NCBI GenBank assembly: GCA_949358305.1 | Contig: OX442318.1 | Coordinates: 7,364,501 to 7,428,500, forward strand | Length of the DNA: 64,000 nt | Direction: 5' to 3' | Source: Strigamia acuminata | Lineage: Eukaryota; Arthropoda; Chilopoda; Geophilomorpha; Linotaeniidae | Shown: positions 1-10,541 of the stretch, in pieces | Layout: every line of letters starts with the position of its first letter | How positions within the stretch are numbered: position 1 is the stretch's first letter | Notes under the pieces: generated by a model | Databases searched by the model: none | Seen by the model: the letters and a program-made list of their open reading frames with translations, nothing else | Told to the model about the DNA's origin: nothing | Translations under genes and position numbers: made by a program

Positions 1-945
1 TTCATTAAACAATTTAATAAAAACCATTAAAATTTCATGTTCGCAAAAATTAGTTATCTTCTTCCATCATTAAAGTTTGATTGTAATTACGCTTTATTTC
101 TTCTCTAAGTAGTAGCTAAGCAATTAAAATATTCAACTCCAAATACCTGTTGTCAAAAGTTAACTGTGTATTAAACCAATCTTAATATGTCTTGGCCCTG
201 TATTTAACCCTCAGAGGCATAGGGGTAAAATGTGTCGTTCTGGTATAAGGCATTACAGATTTCTGGATAATTTTCAGGTCATTTATTAAAGCGTCGTTTT
301 GATTTTTGAAAGTTCGCAACTAATTTTATAGAGGGCGCTAGTTATTAACAGTGAAAAAATACATTTTTTCTACCAACTAGTGGTTGGTTTAAACACTACT
401 GATAAATGCGAAAAGCTGTTAACTGAAGCGCTCTTTCTTAGACAGCAAAGCCACTATAATAGTTTTGCTGGAGTTTTAAGGAGTGGAAAATTTGCATCTA
501 GCATAATTAATTAAATAAATGACCAATGACTTAAAATTTCACCTGAGTTAAGGTTCAGTATGATATAATCAAAATCACAAATTTTCAGCAAAAAAAATGG
601 ATAGGAAAAACAATTTTCCTATTCAAGAAAGCTTGTCCATAAATCCGTCTTGCCTTACACTTCCAAAGGCTAAAAAAAAAATTCGGTAAAGAGAACGTGA
701 ACTATTAGTTCAAGTTAATGAACTTAAACTTAGTTCACTTTGGGAAAAATTAGAGTGAGCGGACTTTAATACTTTTTCTTATTAAAATTTAATGTTATTT
801 AATATTTATGTGCAATTAATTCACACCAAAATGGGATTCAAAAATCCAAAAATGTATTAAATAAATAAATAATAAATAAATAAATAAACAGATGAATAAA
901 TAAAAACAATGCAAACATACAATTAGGTTAATACGGACTAAATAT
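1..945. other. AT-rich flank, no gene seen
   Basis: I see no coding exon here. The stretch is AT-rich with short simple repeats (for example an AAAT/AATA-rich run near 856-905). It lies downstream of the SLC16 gene stop at 946. One CTCF-like motif near 325-340 is listed separately. Confidence 0.6.
325..340 (+). promoter_or_regulatory. CTCF-like motif (weaker)
   Basis: The sequence around 325-340 reads TTTATAGAGGGCGCTA, which fits the CTCF core (TAGAGGGCGCTA) on the right side and is poorer on the left. It lies in a non-coding spacer beyond the SLC16 3' end. Motif similarity only; occupancy is inference. Confidence 0.35.
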
Positions 946-3900
946 TCATTCAACTGCTTCTTTCCTACGCGGTGTCTTGTTTCTTTGTGACGTGCGGAAC
1001 TCTTCATCATTCAGCGAGCCTTTTTTGTTCCACCGATAACACATTTTCCAAAGAGGCAAACTAAACATCATGGCACCCGAAACAAATATCCATAAACCAG
1101 CCATATAAAAAGACAGGTCATACGTGCCAGTTAGATCATAGAGCCAACCTTAACGAGCAAAAATACAAATCAAATCCCACAAACAATACAGAAATTATCG
1201 TAAACCTTCCGATAGAAAGCAATCTTTATTAAATCGCATATTACACTTATACAAGAGGATTTTCAGTTATACCTTGTTCGCACCAGAAAGCTTGGGCTAG
1301 CCTGAAATTTAAATCTACTTCTGAAAGATTTAGTCTGCAAAATGATTAAGCTAATGCGTTTTGACGATGGGAAGGACGTCACAAGACCCCGCCCAGCCGC
1401 AAAGACCAGACACCGTCTTGGACATAGCCAAGGTGACGACGACCACGTCGTCATATATAAATATAAAGAAACATCTAAACTATTATAATTGTATTAGTCA
1501 GTTAAATAAACAATATATAATTTTACGTACTTGTATACAATCATCAACTTGAGTACTTGTTAGCAATAACAAGGATAAAAGGTAAGTGAGTCTTATTGCG
1601 AGACCACACAACTGGATTAGAATTAAACATTTTTAAACTAGATAATTTTCGGCTAGATGCGTTTGCACTAAGAACTAGAAAATTAAATGTTAGGCTAGCC
1701 CAAACTTTATGCTGCGAACAGGGTATTGTAATACCATATTAACCCGCTTTGGAGGACATCCCCTAAAATCACGAGTTCGGTAGGCTGCCGGTTAATTCCA
1801 ATTATCTGGCAGTGCTGTATAAAAGGAGCCTCAATTTTCCAGTAGGAATTCAAGGAGGACCGGTCAATCAAATCTCCAGATCTAGTCAAACTCGCTTTTT
1901 AGGGCATGCCCTCCAAAGTGTGGTAATACGTTAATAAACTAATAAACAAACCAGCAAGAGGAGGTCTAATAAGATTTGCCACTCCTTGGACCATTAACAA
2001 CAATCCATAGGCATTAGTAAATTTTTCCAGGGTAATTAAGTCCACAATAATGATGGAAGTCAAAGAGTAATTAGCACTGATTGCAAAGCCGAAGGTGCCA
2101 GCGACAGCACACAGACTGTAGAAATCGTTTACGACAGGAAGAATAATCAAGACGGCACCACACACGGCAGTGAAGATTGCATAAAGCAAAATTGTGTCCA
2201 CCCACGGACTGTCCCCGAAATAGCCAAGAATCACCTCGCCGATTGTGTTAAGGATTCCAATGACTGAGATGAGATAGTAGGCATTCTTCTTATCGATTCC
2301 TCTGTTTATGGCATTATCTGCTATGTAGATGTATGGAACGTCGTACCAGATGTAGAGCAACAAATTGGAAATGCAGAACAAAAGGAATTTCATATTCTTG
2401 AAGTACGAAACATCGATCATGTCTAAGAGAATTTCTTTCACATCTTGTGTGAAGCTGTTGAGCTACAATTGAAAAATGTTTGACATTTCATACATGCAAT
2501 TTACAATTGCATTATTCCTAGGACAATCAACTACAGAACTTCCCATCTAGCACAATTGTTAGACTGTAATGAAATTCTGCCTTGTGGTGGTGGCGCCATC
2601 CGGTCGACTGCACAAAATGAAGTTATTTTGCAGGCAAATGGCGGACATCTGACATCCCGCATTTACTTTTTAGATTTATATACTTATAAATATATATGGC
2701 AGATGGGAAGTCCTGTAGTTAATCGTTCTAGATTATACTGGCTAGCACTGGGCTGGATTTAAGCATCGATAAATCCACCCTTACATCGTCTGAAATAACA
2801 ACTTAGGGGCCGTCCATAAATTACGTAACGCTGATTTTTCGATTTTTAGACCCCCTCCCCCCCCTTGTAACAAGGTCGTAACAAATCCACAAACCCCCCC
2901 TAGAGTATTATATTACGTAACAAAACTCACCACCCCCCCCCCCAAAAAAAAAAAAAATTTGATACAAGCTTATAATCCAAAAGTTTTCAAAAATTTCAAA
3001 AATTTTACAAAAAATTTTCAAAAATTACAAAAATTTTCAAAAATTTTCAAAAATTTTCACAAATTTAAAAAAAATTTCAAAAATGTTAAAAAAAATTTTG
3101 TTACGTAACATTATTAAGAACCCCCCCCCTCCCCGTCGTAACAACCCGTAACAAAATTTGAAACCCCCTCCCCCCCCTCCAGGCGTTACGTAATTTATGG
3201 ACGGCCCCTTACGGCAGTTCCCTCCACTTGCGAAATGGTGATCATACTATTGCGATAGATATCTGGACAACTAGATGCCCGAAGATGGTATCGATGGATA
3301 TTGAGCATAGCACCGCGGTGAGTGATGCTGTGCCGATGAATCCGTAAGTTCTGAAAATAAGCCGCGGAAAGTCTTCGAGTGGGCAACGTGTGGTGTTTAG
3401 CCCAAGATGCCGTCAAACGACGTTTCGCTCTTTCGCTTTTCTCCGGAACGACAACCACGGACAAAGCCGCCAAATTTTCATCGGCCAGTCTCGACTGGCT
3501 ATTGAGGAGATACGAATAGTGCTCGACGACAAATTCGTACGTGGCTCGATCATTGCTAAGCATCTCGAGCAAATCCGGCGGCAGCGAGTCACTATTCTTG
3601 AGAAAAGTCGGAAGTTGTATCAACGAATTACACAGCCGCTCCGACGCTATCTTCTCCAACTGCACATCCTGCAGTAACAAAACCCTCTGCTGTTGCTCCT
3701 CCAACGGCGAAACCCTCGACTTTTCGGACAAAGACTCGCTAGACACTTTGTCGCCGCGGCACTTCTTCTTTGTCCACTCGAGATCCCTCATCAAAGCGCC
3801 GAAAACGACCATATTGAGGAAAAAGCCGGCCAGGATCAAAGTGGCTCCGCGCCACTCAAATTCCCCGATCAAATACTGAGTGAGCGGGGCGAAGATGAAC

Positions 3901-4490
3901 GTCCCGATCCCCGAGCCACTCACCGCCAACCCGGTGGCAAACGAACGTCTCCGTTCAAAGTAATACGCCACGATCACAATGGCGGCCACGTAGCACAACG
4001 CCAAACCGAAACCGGACATGATGGGGAAAGCGAGTTGAGAATGAATCCCAACGCCGCCAACAGGGCTCCGGCAATCGTCACCTTACGACAGCCAAACCGA
4101 TCCGCGAGTGCACTGGCCAACTGCCCCGTGAGTAAAGGGATGCCCATGAACAACGAACCGATCCAGGCGGTTTTCCCTTTGCTTTCCTTGAAGAAGTTGA
4201 GGAATTCCACGTATATCACGCCGAAAGAGTGAGTTATATCGTCGGCAATTAAGTTGATTATGAAGGCGGCAAAAACCACCACCCAGCCCCCCCCATCCAC
4301 CGTCCGGAGAATTCGACTCGAACTCGAGGGTCGTGTGTCTGGGCGATTGTGCTTCGTTGTGACGTGGAACACTCGCTTCTGAATCTGGTTGGCTGCTGCA
4401 GTCGGGGGTAGGGAGTTTTAGGCATACGTTGCACTGGTTGGAGTTTCTTTTTAGGCCGACCGTGAGTGGGGCGGCGTCGTTCGAAGGCAT
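946..4490 (-). CDS. SLC16/monocarboxylate transporter-like MFS protein, three exons, with two apparent frame breaks
   Basis: Exon 1 runs from ATG 4490 to the donor after 3213, exon 2 from 2462 to 1952, exon 3 from 1148 to the stop at 946-948; the joints are in phase (0 and 1). The family signature PDGGWG followed by WVVVFAAFI opens TM1, and RFGCRKV lies in the TM2-3 loop. SGFGLALCYVAA and a long hydrophilic loop between TM6 and TM7 follow, then the C-terminal half with PPLAGWLYDLTGTYD. SLC16 proteins carry monocarboxylates or related solutes across the plasma membrane; the substrate here cannot be named. Two breaks interrupt exon 1: an 8-C run at 4287-4294 shifts the frame inside PDGGWGW, and near 4019-4035 about 12-14 residues between NSLSP and SGFGLA are missing with another shift. 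The normally conserved GPPLAG reads RPPLAG. It may be a decaying gene or an assembly error; the rest is open and well conserved. Confidence 0.8.
1272..1723. mobile_element. MITE with TA target duplication, in an SLC16 intron
   Basis: A 452-bp non-coding element has imperfect terminal inverted repeats: the left end starts CCTTGTTCGCACCAGAAAGC and the right end reads the inverse of CCCTGTTCGCAGCATAAAGT, both followed inward by TTGGGCTAGCCT. TA dinucleotides flank both ends (1270-1271 and 1724-1725). TA duplication is typical of Tc1/mariner-type elements; superfamily assignment is inference. It lies within the last intron of the SLC16 gene. Confidence 0.7.
2806..3208. mobile_element. MITE with 26-bp perfect TIRs and TTA duplication, abutting a splice donor
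   Basis: A 403-bp element begins GGGGCCGTCCATAAATTACG and ends with the exact inverse over 26 bp. TTA flanks both ends (2803-2805 and 3209-3211), a 3-bp duplication as made by PIF/Harbinger-type transposases (inference). The interior is C-rich at the ends and AT-rich in the middle (CAAAAATTTT repeats). On the minus strand the element begins four bases into the SLC16 intron, so it supplies part of the 5' splice site. Confidence 0.8.
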
Positions 4491-4810
4491 GGTAGGAAGA
4501 ATAGTAAGTTTTGAGCCATTGGTACAAGGTCGACCTTGCCATTGGTAGGTCCACCATCAATAAATGGATTGAGAGTGAGATGTCAAGTCCGGCCATGCAG
4601 CTTACTGTGGGATTAATCCTAACCGGGTAAAAATTCGGATTTGTGATAGAGATTTGTTGTTGGTTGTTTGGTTTAAGTACTCACATCGTATTTCTATCGA
4701 GATTGGATGCGTGCAATTCATAAATAGTGGATTAAAAGACGTGGCAATGTTGATAGGAAATGATCATCCGCCATTTTTGATCAACAGAACATCAATTTTA
4801 AATGTTTTTG

Positions 4811-4826
4811 CCACATGATGGCGCTG
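4811..4826 (+). promoter_or_regulatory. CTCF-like motif
   Basis: CCACATGATGGCGCTG matches the CTCF core CCACTAGATGGCGC closely. It lies in the spacer between the SLC16 start (4490) and the sugar transporter stop (5106). Motif similarity only. Confidence 0.4.
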
Positions 4827-4851
4827 AACAACGTGGGGCGGAACCAGAAAA

Positions 4852-4968
4852 TGATGAAATTGGTTAAAAGATGGCGAAATTTCATTAAAAAATGATAAAA
4901 TTGGTTAAAAGATGGCGAAATTTCATTAAAAAATGATGAAATTGCTTAAAAGATGTCAAAATTTCATT
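4852..4968. repeat. About 42-bp tandem repeat, three copies
   Basis: Three near-identical copies of a unit containing GATGAAATTGGTTAAAAGAT followed by GGCGAAATTTCATT. Each unit carries an internal inverted pair (ATGAAATT / AATTTCAT). A further degenerate copy pair occurs at 6812-6872, on the other side of the sugar transporter gene. Confidence 0.8.
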
Positions 4969-5105
4969 GCAAATTATCTTGCTGTAACGAACTTCCGTTC
5001 TTACAAAATTTCAATATGAAGAACCAATGGAATTATTTTGTGACCAACAGAAATAATCTTTATGTATATTGTAACAAATCATTTTACATTATCCGACAAC
5101 TTTAA

Positions 5106-6536
5106 TCACATAAAAATGCCCTGAATCTCCTCTTGCGACTTCCCTTTAGTCTCCGGCACGAAAAAGAACACCAAAAAGATACCGACAAACGACACAGCAC
5201 CATAAAGCCAGAAAGCACCATAGATTCCTATGGACGACTGCAAATCTTCAAACGTCTTCGCAATCACAAAAGCCAGCATCCAACTCGTCGCCGTGGCAAT
5301 ACTCGAAGCGAAACTTCTCGCTTTCGCCGGGAACAGCTCGCTCATCGAAAGCCACGGGATCGGTCCAATCCCCAAATTAAACACTATAACAAACACAATC
5401 AGACACACCACGGGCAACCAACTCATTTCAGCAGCAACCTCCGGTTGGTGCTCGCTATAATAGAAAAACGTGCCCAAAACGAACAAACTAACGGACATAA
5501 CCACGTTACAAATGAGCAAAAGCACGCGCCGACCGGCCCTGTCCATAAATACCGCCGCGACGATCGACGCGACGACCATGACAAAACCCACGATGATCCC
5601 TTGATGGTTCGAACTCAACGAGCTTTTAGCCGACGATACAATCGTCACCATGTTGAACTCGAATGCATTGATGCCGCAGAACTGCTGCAGGAACATTTTC
5701 ATCTCGATGATGAGTAACGGCTTGAATATAACGGGATTCCGCAATTCCTTAAGCGACAACTTTACCTCGTTATCTTTCTCGCGCTGCAGTTCGTCGATCT
5801 CGCCTTCGACGTCGTAATCCGGACCCCGGAAAAACCGCAGGGATTGACGGGCCTTTTCGACGTTCCCGTTCCGCAGCAACCAAACGGGCGTTTCGGGCAT
5901 GAAACTCATAAAAACCATCAAAATTAACGGCACGGAGGCGGAAAACACGGCCAAATACGTCCAGGGGACGTACGAGCCCAAGGAATAGGCGATCAAAATT
6001 CCGGAGTTGAGGAAAAGCTGGAAAAACGAGCCGAGCACGCCCCGGACTTGGGGCGATGCGATCTCGGTGACGTAGACCGACGTGTTGAGACACGTTAACC
6101 CCACGCAAACACCGGTGATGATCCGACCGACGTACAGCGCCCACACGGCCTGCGCGTAGACGATGAACAGCCATCCGACGACGTATGGGATGCACGTGAT
6201 TAGGAATCCGAGTTTCCGGCCGGAAAAATCGACTAGGAAGCCGGCTACGAGTCCGCCGAGCAGAGCGCCGATGTTCATGACACTTGAAAATAAACTTTTC
6301 TCTTGGGGTTCCAAGTGGAAACGTCGTCCAGCTTTGTCCATGTCAGGGATCGCGGGCGACGAGTAGCCAAGAACGAGGCCGGCGCTTATCGGTGCGATGG
6401 ATGCGATGAACGCGGCGATGAATTGGTTTTTGTATTTCACGTTTCTGTCATTTGTCATCAATGGTTCCTTGCTTGTCGTGCGCCGAAGTTTGGCGTTTAC
6501 GTCGCTCATTTTCGAGAGAATTACCGGTAGTTGCAT
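5106..6536 (-). CDS. MFS sugar transporter, facilitated trehalose/glucose transporter-like (Tret1-like)
   Basis: An intronless 476-residue ORF with the layout of SLC2-type sugar porters: about 12 hydrophobic segments and a basic N-terminus. The TM2-3 loop has DFSGRKLG, TM4-5 has YVGRIITGVCVG, and the TM6 exit has PETPVWLLRNG. The central loop is charged, TM7 has LQQFCGINAF, the TM8-9 loop has DRAGRRVLL, and the end has PETKGKSQEEI. These are the R-X-G-R-R/K, PESP(R) and PETKG signatures of the family. It should move hexoses or trehalose through the plasma membrane by facilitated diffusion; the substrate cannot be chosen from sequence. ATG 6536 is the first in-frame start; MSDVNAKL ten codons in is an alternative. 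The length is normal for the family. The coding part is GC-richer than its surroundings. It is transcribed in the same direction as the SLC16 gene 600 bp downstream. Confidence 0.9.
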   Translation of the reverse strand: MQLPVILSKMSDVNAKLRRTTSKEPLMTNDRNVKYKNQFIAAFIASIAPISAGLVLGYSSPAIPDMDKAGRRFHLEPQEKSLFSSVMNIGALLGGLVAGFLVDFSGRKLGFLITCIPYVVGWLFIVYAQAVWALYVGRIITGVCVGLTCLNTSVYVTEIASPQVRGVLGSFFQLFLNSGILIAYSLGSYVPWTYLAVFSASVPLILMVFMSFMPETPVWLLRNGNVEKARQSLRFFRGPDYDVEGEIDELQREKDNEVKLSLKELRNPVIFKPLLIIEMKMFLQQFCGINAFEFNMVTIVSSAKSSLSSNHQGIIVGFVMVVASIVAAVFMDRAGRRVLLLICNVVMSVSLFVLGTFFYYSEHQPEVAAEMSWLPVVCLIVFVIVFNLGIGPIPWLSMSELFPAKARSFASSIATATSWMLAFVIAKTFEDLQSSIGIYGAFWLYGAVSFVGIFLVFFFVPETKGKSQEEIQGIFM

Positions 6537-6539
6537 TTC

Positions 6540-7275
6540 ACTTTGTCAATCGCTTCGGAAGTGTCAAGAACGTTGTCATGAGTATCTTGCATTCATATCA
6601 CATGATAATTTATCTTTTTTTCTTCGAGTTCAATGAAATCCGTTGTTGGAGACAATCGAAAAACACTTGCGGGGCGTGAAACACGAGTGGTTCAGGCTTT
6701 CCTATAAGAAGAGGAGTTTATTTTTATTAAAATCTGTCGTGGTAAATGTTCGGAGGAATTAATGTTATTCTGCATTCTCCGTGTAAGGTTAGCAGATTTT
6801 ATTTTTAAAAAAAACGATGAAATTGGTTAAAAGATGTCAAAATTTCATCAAAAAATGATGAAATTGGTTAAAACCGAAACTTTGAACGCACCTAATGATT
6901 TCATTTGAATTTTGTCTGTGCGATTGTGATACGATAATAAATATATCAGTCTTCAATGTTTTTAATGTGATTGCTCCACACTCATTTTTGTCTCTTATCA
7001 ACAGTGTCATTGACTTATTTTGTTGTTTATTTGTTTTATTTTTGTTTTCTTTTTTTTTGCAAGTCAGTGGCTGTTTTTGTTTTGCTTGGTTTTGTCCTGT
7101 CTCTCATCTTGAAGGCTTAGCTTAGACTGTTGGGAAGGACAGGACTACATTTGTAAACTCAATAAACTTAATTTATTATTATTATTAGAAAAATTAAGTA
7201 AAAATCGATTTTTTTTCAGGATGTGGTAACATGCGTTTGACCATCAATCACGTGTGAAGACCTGTTGCAATATTG
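6540..7275. other. AT-rich spacer upstream of the sugar transporter
   Basis: No exon recognised. It contains the presumed promoter of the sugar transporter, degenerate copies (6812-6872) of the 42-bp repeat found at 4852-4968, and a T-rich stretch near 6990-7070. Confidence 0.5.
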
Positions 7276-7975
7276 TCCGAAAATAAACTTTTGTTCAAAT
7301 AATGAATTTTCGGTTCAAAAAATGAATTTTCGGTTCAAAAAATGAATTTTCGGTTCAAAAAATGAATTTTCGGTTCAAAAAATAAATTTTCGGTTCAAAA
7401 AATGAATTTTCGGTTCAAAAAATGAATTTTCGGTTCAAAAAATAAATTTTTGTTTAGAAAAATGAATTTTTGGTTGAAAATATGAATTTTTGGTTGAAAA
7501 TATGAATTTTTGGTTGAAAATATGAATTTTTGGTTGAAAATATGAATTTTTGGTTGAAAATATGAATTTTTGGTTGAAAATATGAATTTTTGGTTGAAAA
7601 TATGAATTTTTGGTTGAAAATATGAATTTTTGGTTGAAAATATGATTTTTCGGTTCAAAAAATTATTTTTCAGTTCAAAAATGATTTTTCGGTTCAAAAA
7701 ATAAATTTCCGTTTCAAAAAATGAATTTCGATTAAAAAAATGAATTTTCAATTCAAAAAATGAATTTTTGGTTCAAAAAATGAATTTTTGGTTCAAAAAA
7801 TGAATTTTTGGTTCAAAAAATGAATTTTTGGTTCAAAAAATGAATTTTTGTTTCAAAAAATGAATATTTGATTCAAAAAAAAATTTTTCTATTTCAAAAA
7901 ATAAATTTTCCATTGCAAAAATGAATTTTCGGTTCAAAAAATTAATTTTCTGTTAACAAAAATAAATTTTCAGAC
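7276..7975. repeat. 20-bp minisatellite array, unit AAAATGAATTTTCGGTTCAA and variants
   Basis: About 34 tandem units of 20 bp. The array is sectored: an early block reads ...TTTTCGGTTC..., a middle block ...TTTTTGGTTG..., a later block ...TTTTTGGTTC.... The strand lacking stops gives a long spurious ORF on the minus strand (7395-7751). The same core appears at 36.4-37.3 kb (inverted) and 62.4-63.05 kb. Confidence 0.92.
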
Positions 7976-8172
7976 CATTTAAATCCGTTCTGTATTTTCT
8001 TTTCTTGCATTTTTAATGTTTTCAATATTGTTTGTTTTATTTTTTTTAATCACAGTTTATTACACATACCTTCCAAGTACATGTACAAGTTTCAAGATTG
8101 AAATAAATATTTAAAAAAATAAAAAAAATAAAAAAATAAAAATAATAAAAAAAATAATAATAATAAAAATTA
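7976..8172. other. AT-rich spacer with (A/T)-rich simple repeat
   Basis: It contains a simple AAT/AAAAAT run at about 8110-8168 directly 3' of the kelch gene stop. Nothing else is seen. Confidence 0.5.
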
Positions 8173-10340
8173 TCATTCAACGGAAATGTATTTAACTCGC
8201 GTAACAGCCCGAGCCAATCGCGTCACGTGATACCACGTATTCGTCAGCACGTCCAAAACCGACAGATTGAGCGCCTTGTCCACCACGAACACTTTACTCG
8301 ACCACCCCGTCACATGCGTCACCAACTCCGGCGGAACTCCTTTAGTCACCTGCGACTTCCACGTCCCCTTGTTCTGATCCAAATAATAAACCTTGCTCGG
8401 ATTGAATTGTTTCATCACGAACAGCCTTTCGTCCGCCATCGCCAAATAACAAGGCAGATCCTTAAAATCCACCGGCAACGCCGGCAACTCATTCCACGTG
8501 CGCGAAACACACGAAAAGAACTCGCATTTATTCGTCCCACCGCCCACAACGTACACTTTATTGTTCCGCACGGTCGTCCACGACGCCGTCTGGTCTCTCT
8601 TCTCGCGCATCGGCGCTCCGTTCTTCCACACGTTGCCAACCGCGCTTTCCAGCCATTCCACGTGACTCAGGCCCGAATTGCTGTACCTGCCCGTCCCACC
8701 GGCCACGTAGATCGCATTCCCGGCCGTGAACACGATGGGCGATGCGCGGGGGATGCGCAAATCGGGCAAACGACGCGTTTCGCGCGTATTCAGGTCGTGC
8801 ATGAAGCATTTGTTCACTTTAAACTGCTGGCTGTCTTCGCCGCCGATGAAGAACAAGTTGCTGTGGTCGTACAGCAGTCCCGGCTTGAGGTTTGTGTTGA
8901 TGTCGATGATCTCCGCCTCCGTCCACTGGTCGATTTTGATGTTGTAATAACACACGCACAGTTTGTTGCACTCGTCCTGGCCCACGAGCACCAGCGACGG
9001 CGCGTTCGGCTTGGACACGCACAAGTCCAAGGCTCGCGAACACGTCGTGCTGCTGTTGTTGGTGTTGCTGGTGACGTCCAGCCCGAGCGTGAGGCCGCCG
9101 TCCACGAAGTTGATCGTTTTCCTGATGCGGGATTCGTCGCTTTTCGAGTCGCGACCGCCGACCATTTTTTCCATCTGCAATTTGCGCAGTTTGTCCTTCT
9201 CCTTCTCGCGTTGTCGTTCGCGCTCTCGTTCGCGCTCCTTTTCCTTTTCCTTCGCGTCTTCCTTCTCCCTCATGTGCAGTAAATTCACTATGTGGTCTCG
9301 GACCTGCGGAAACTCGAAAAAATTCAACAATTTCTCGTAGAAAAATCCGTTTTTCTCACCTCGATGTTGTCTTTGACGATCGGGTCCTCTTCGAGCAAGA
9401 AACGTGCGTACGTCGCGCTGATTTTCGGCAGATTGATGACATTCATGAGCGACCACAGAATTCGAACACGTTCGTCGACGTTGTGCTTGACCCACGCGAG
9501 CAGCGACCGCAACACTATATCGTGCGAGTGCGCGCGGTGCGACGCCGTCGCGAGCACCGCGCCGATCCGTTTCTCGTTCAGCAGCATCAGATCCGTCGAT
9601 ATCCACAAATTCTCCAAGTTATCCGCCACGTAGTTAATGATCTGATGCTCCATGTCCTGGTTCTTCAAAATATCTGCCACGTCGAGCGCGTTTCGGAACG
9701 TGTGCGACGTGAGATTCTCGGTGATCTTAGAAATGCAGTAATTACAAAAATTCGTGATGCTCAACCGCACTCCTGCCATGATTAACCGTTGTATTTTATT
9801 CGGCGGTATGTTCACCCAATTGATCTCGCCCGTGTACATGAAGTCCAACAGCGCCTCCATGATGACCGGCTCGACGCCCTGTAACACGAGAACCTCCGTG
9901 CACGTCTCGTCTGTGTCGCAGCTGAATATTTCGTGGAAGTATTTGCTTTTGGCCGACAGAACGATCTTGTGCGCGGGCAAATGTATGTTGTCGCACGTGA
10001 GGTACACGTCGCCGTAGAGTTTGTCCACGCGCGCCTGGTTGAGGGCACTGCGGAAATCGAATGCGTCGTCGTTCTTGCTGAAGACCGCCAACGGAATGTC
10101 AAACGCCACCGTCGACGTGGTGGGTTCCGTGACGACGAGGCCGCGCGGACTCGGCGATTTGGCCACCTTGACGATCGCGTCTTCCATTCGTCTCAATCGT
10201 GTGCACGATTCAAGTTCCCCTTTCTTCGCCTGTTTCTCGATCCATTCCTCCGTCTTTTTCATCGCTTTCAGACTGGGTACTTCCTGCAAGCGGTTATAGT
10301 TTAAGGCTGTGAATTGCAACATTTTCGACATTTTTACCAT
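8173..10340 (-). CDS. BTB-BACK-kelch (KLHL-type) protein, two exons
   Basis: Exon 1 runs 10340-9360 and exon 2 9303-8173, joined across a 56-bp intron (GTGAG donor at 9359, TTTCCGCAG acceptor ending 9304, phase 0), giving about 703 residues. There is an N-terminal extension of about 100 residues. A BTB domain follows at about 105-205 (DVYLTCDNIHLPAHKIVLSA, then FLDFMYTGEI-like DFMYTGEINW). BACK is at about 210-320 (FCNYCISKI, LLAWVKHN, LLEEDPIVKDN). A striking Lys/Glu/Arg low-complexity run sits at about 340-370, then kelch repeats at about 430-690 (LFFIGGED, IYVAGGTG, VYVVGGG). Such proteins are commonly substrate adaptors for Cullin-3 ubiquitin ligases: BTB binds CUL3 and kelch binds substrate. 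The specific orthologue is not recognised. The charged run between BACK and kelch is unusual for the family. Confidence 0.9.
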
Positions 10341-10541
10341 GATCAGGAAGGTTTTGTAGAAATAAATTCGCGTAATGTTATTCCATCTGCTCGGAATTAC
10401 TTACAATTCGTCAATACACACCATAGTTACGTCGGAGCATGCTCTCTGCATTCAAACCTGCACTCGTATTGTTGCTAAATCAAGTTTCCGCGCAGTTTTT
10501 AACAATCTTGGATACAATTTCAAAAGAAATTCACGCAAATC

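Noticed and set aside
2556-2762. 68-residue plus-strand ORF in the SLC16 intron
   Set aside because: No similarity recognised, and it lies inside an intron of a minus-strand gene next to a MITE.
5133-5717. 194-residue plus-strand ORF antisense to the sugar transporter
   Set aside because: Shadow frame; all conserved MFS motifs are on the minus strand.
8227-9282. 351-residue plus-strand ORF antisense to the kelch gene
   Set aside because: Shadow of the minus-strand coding exon; Arg/His-rich composition typical of an antisense frame, and the minus strand has clear kelch and BTB motifs.
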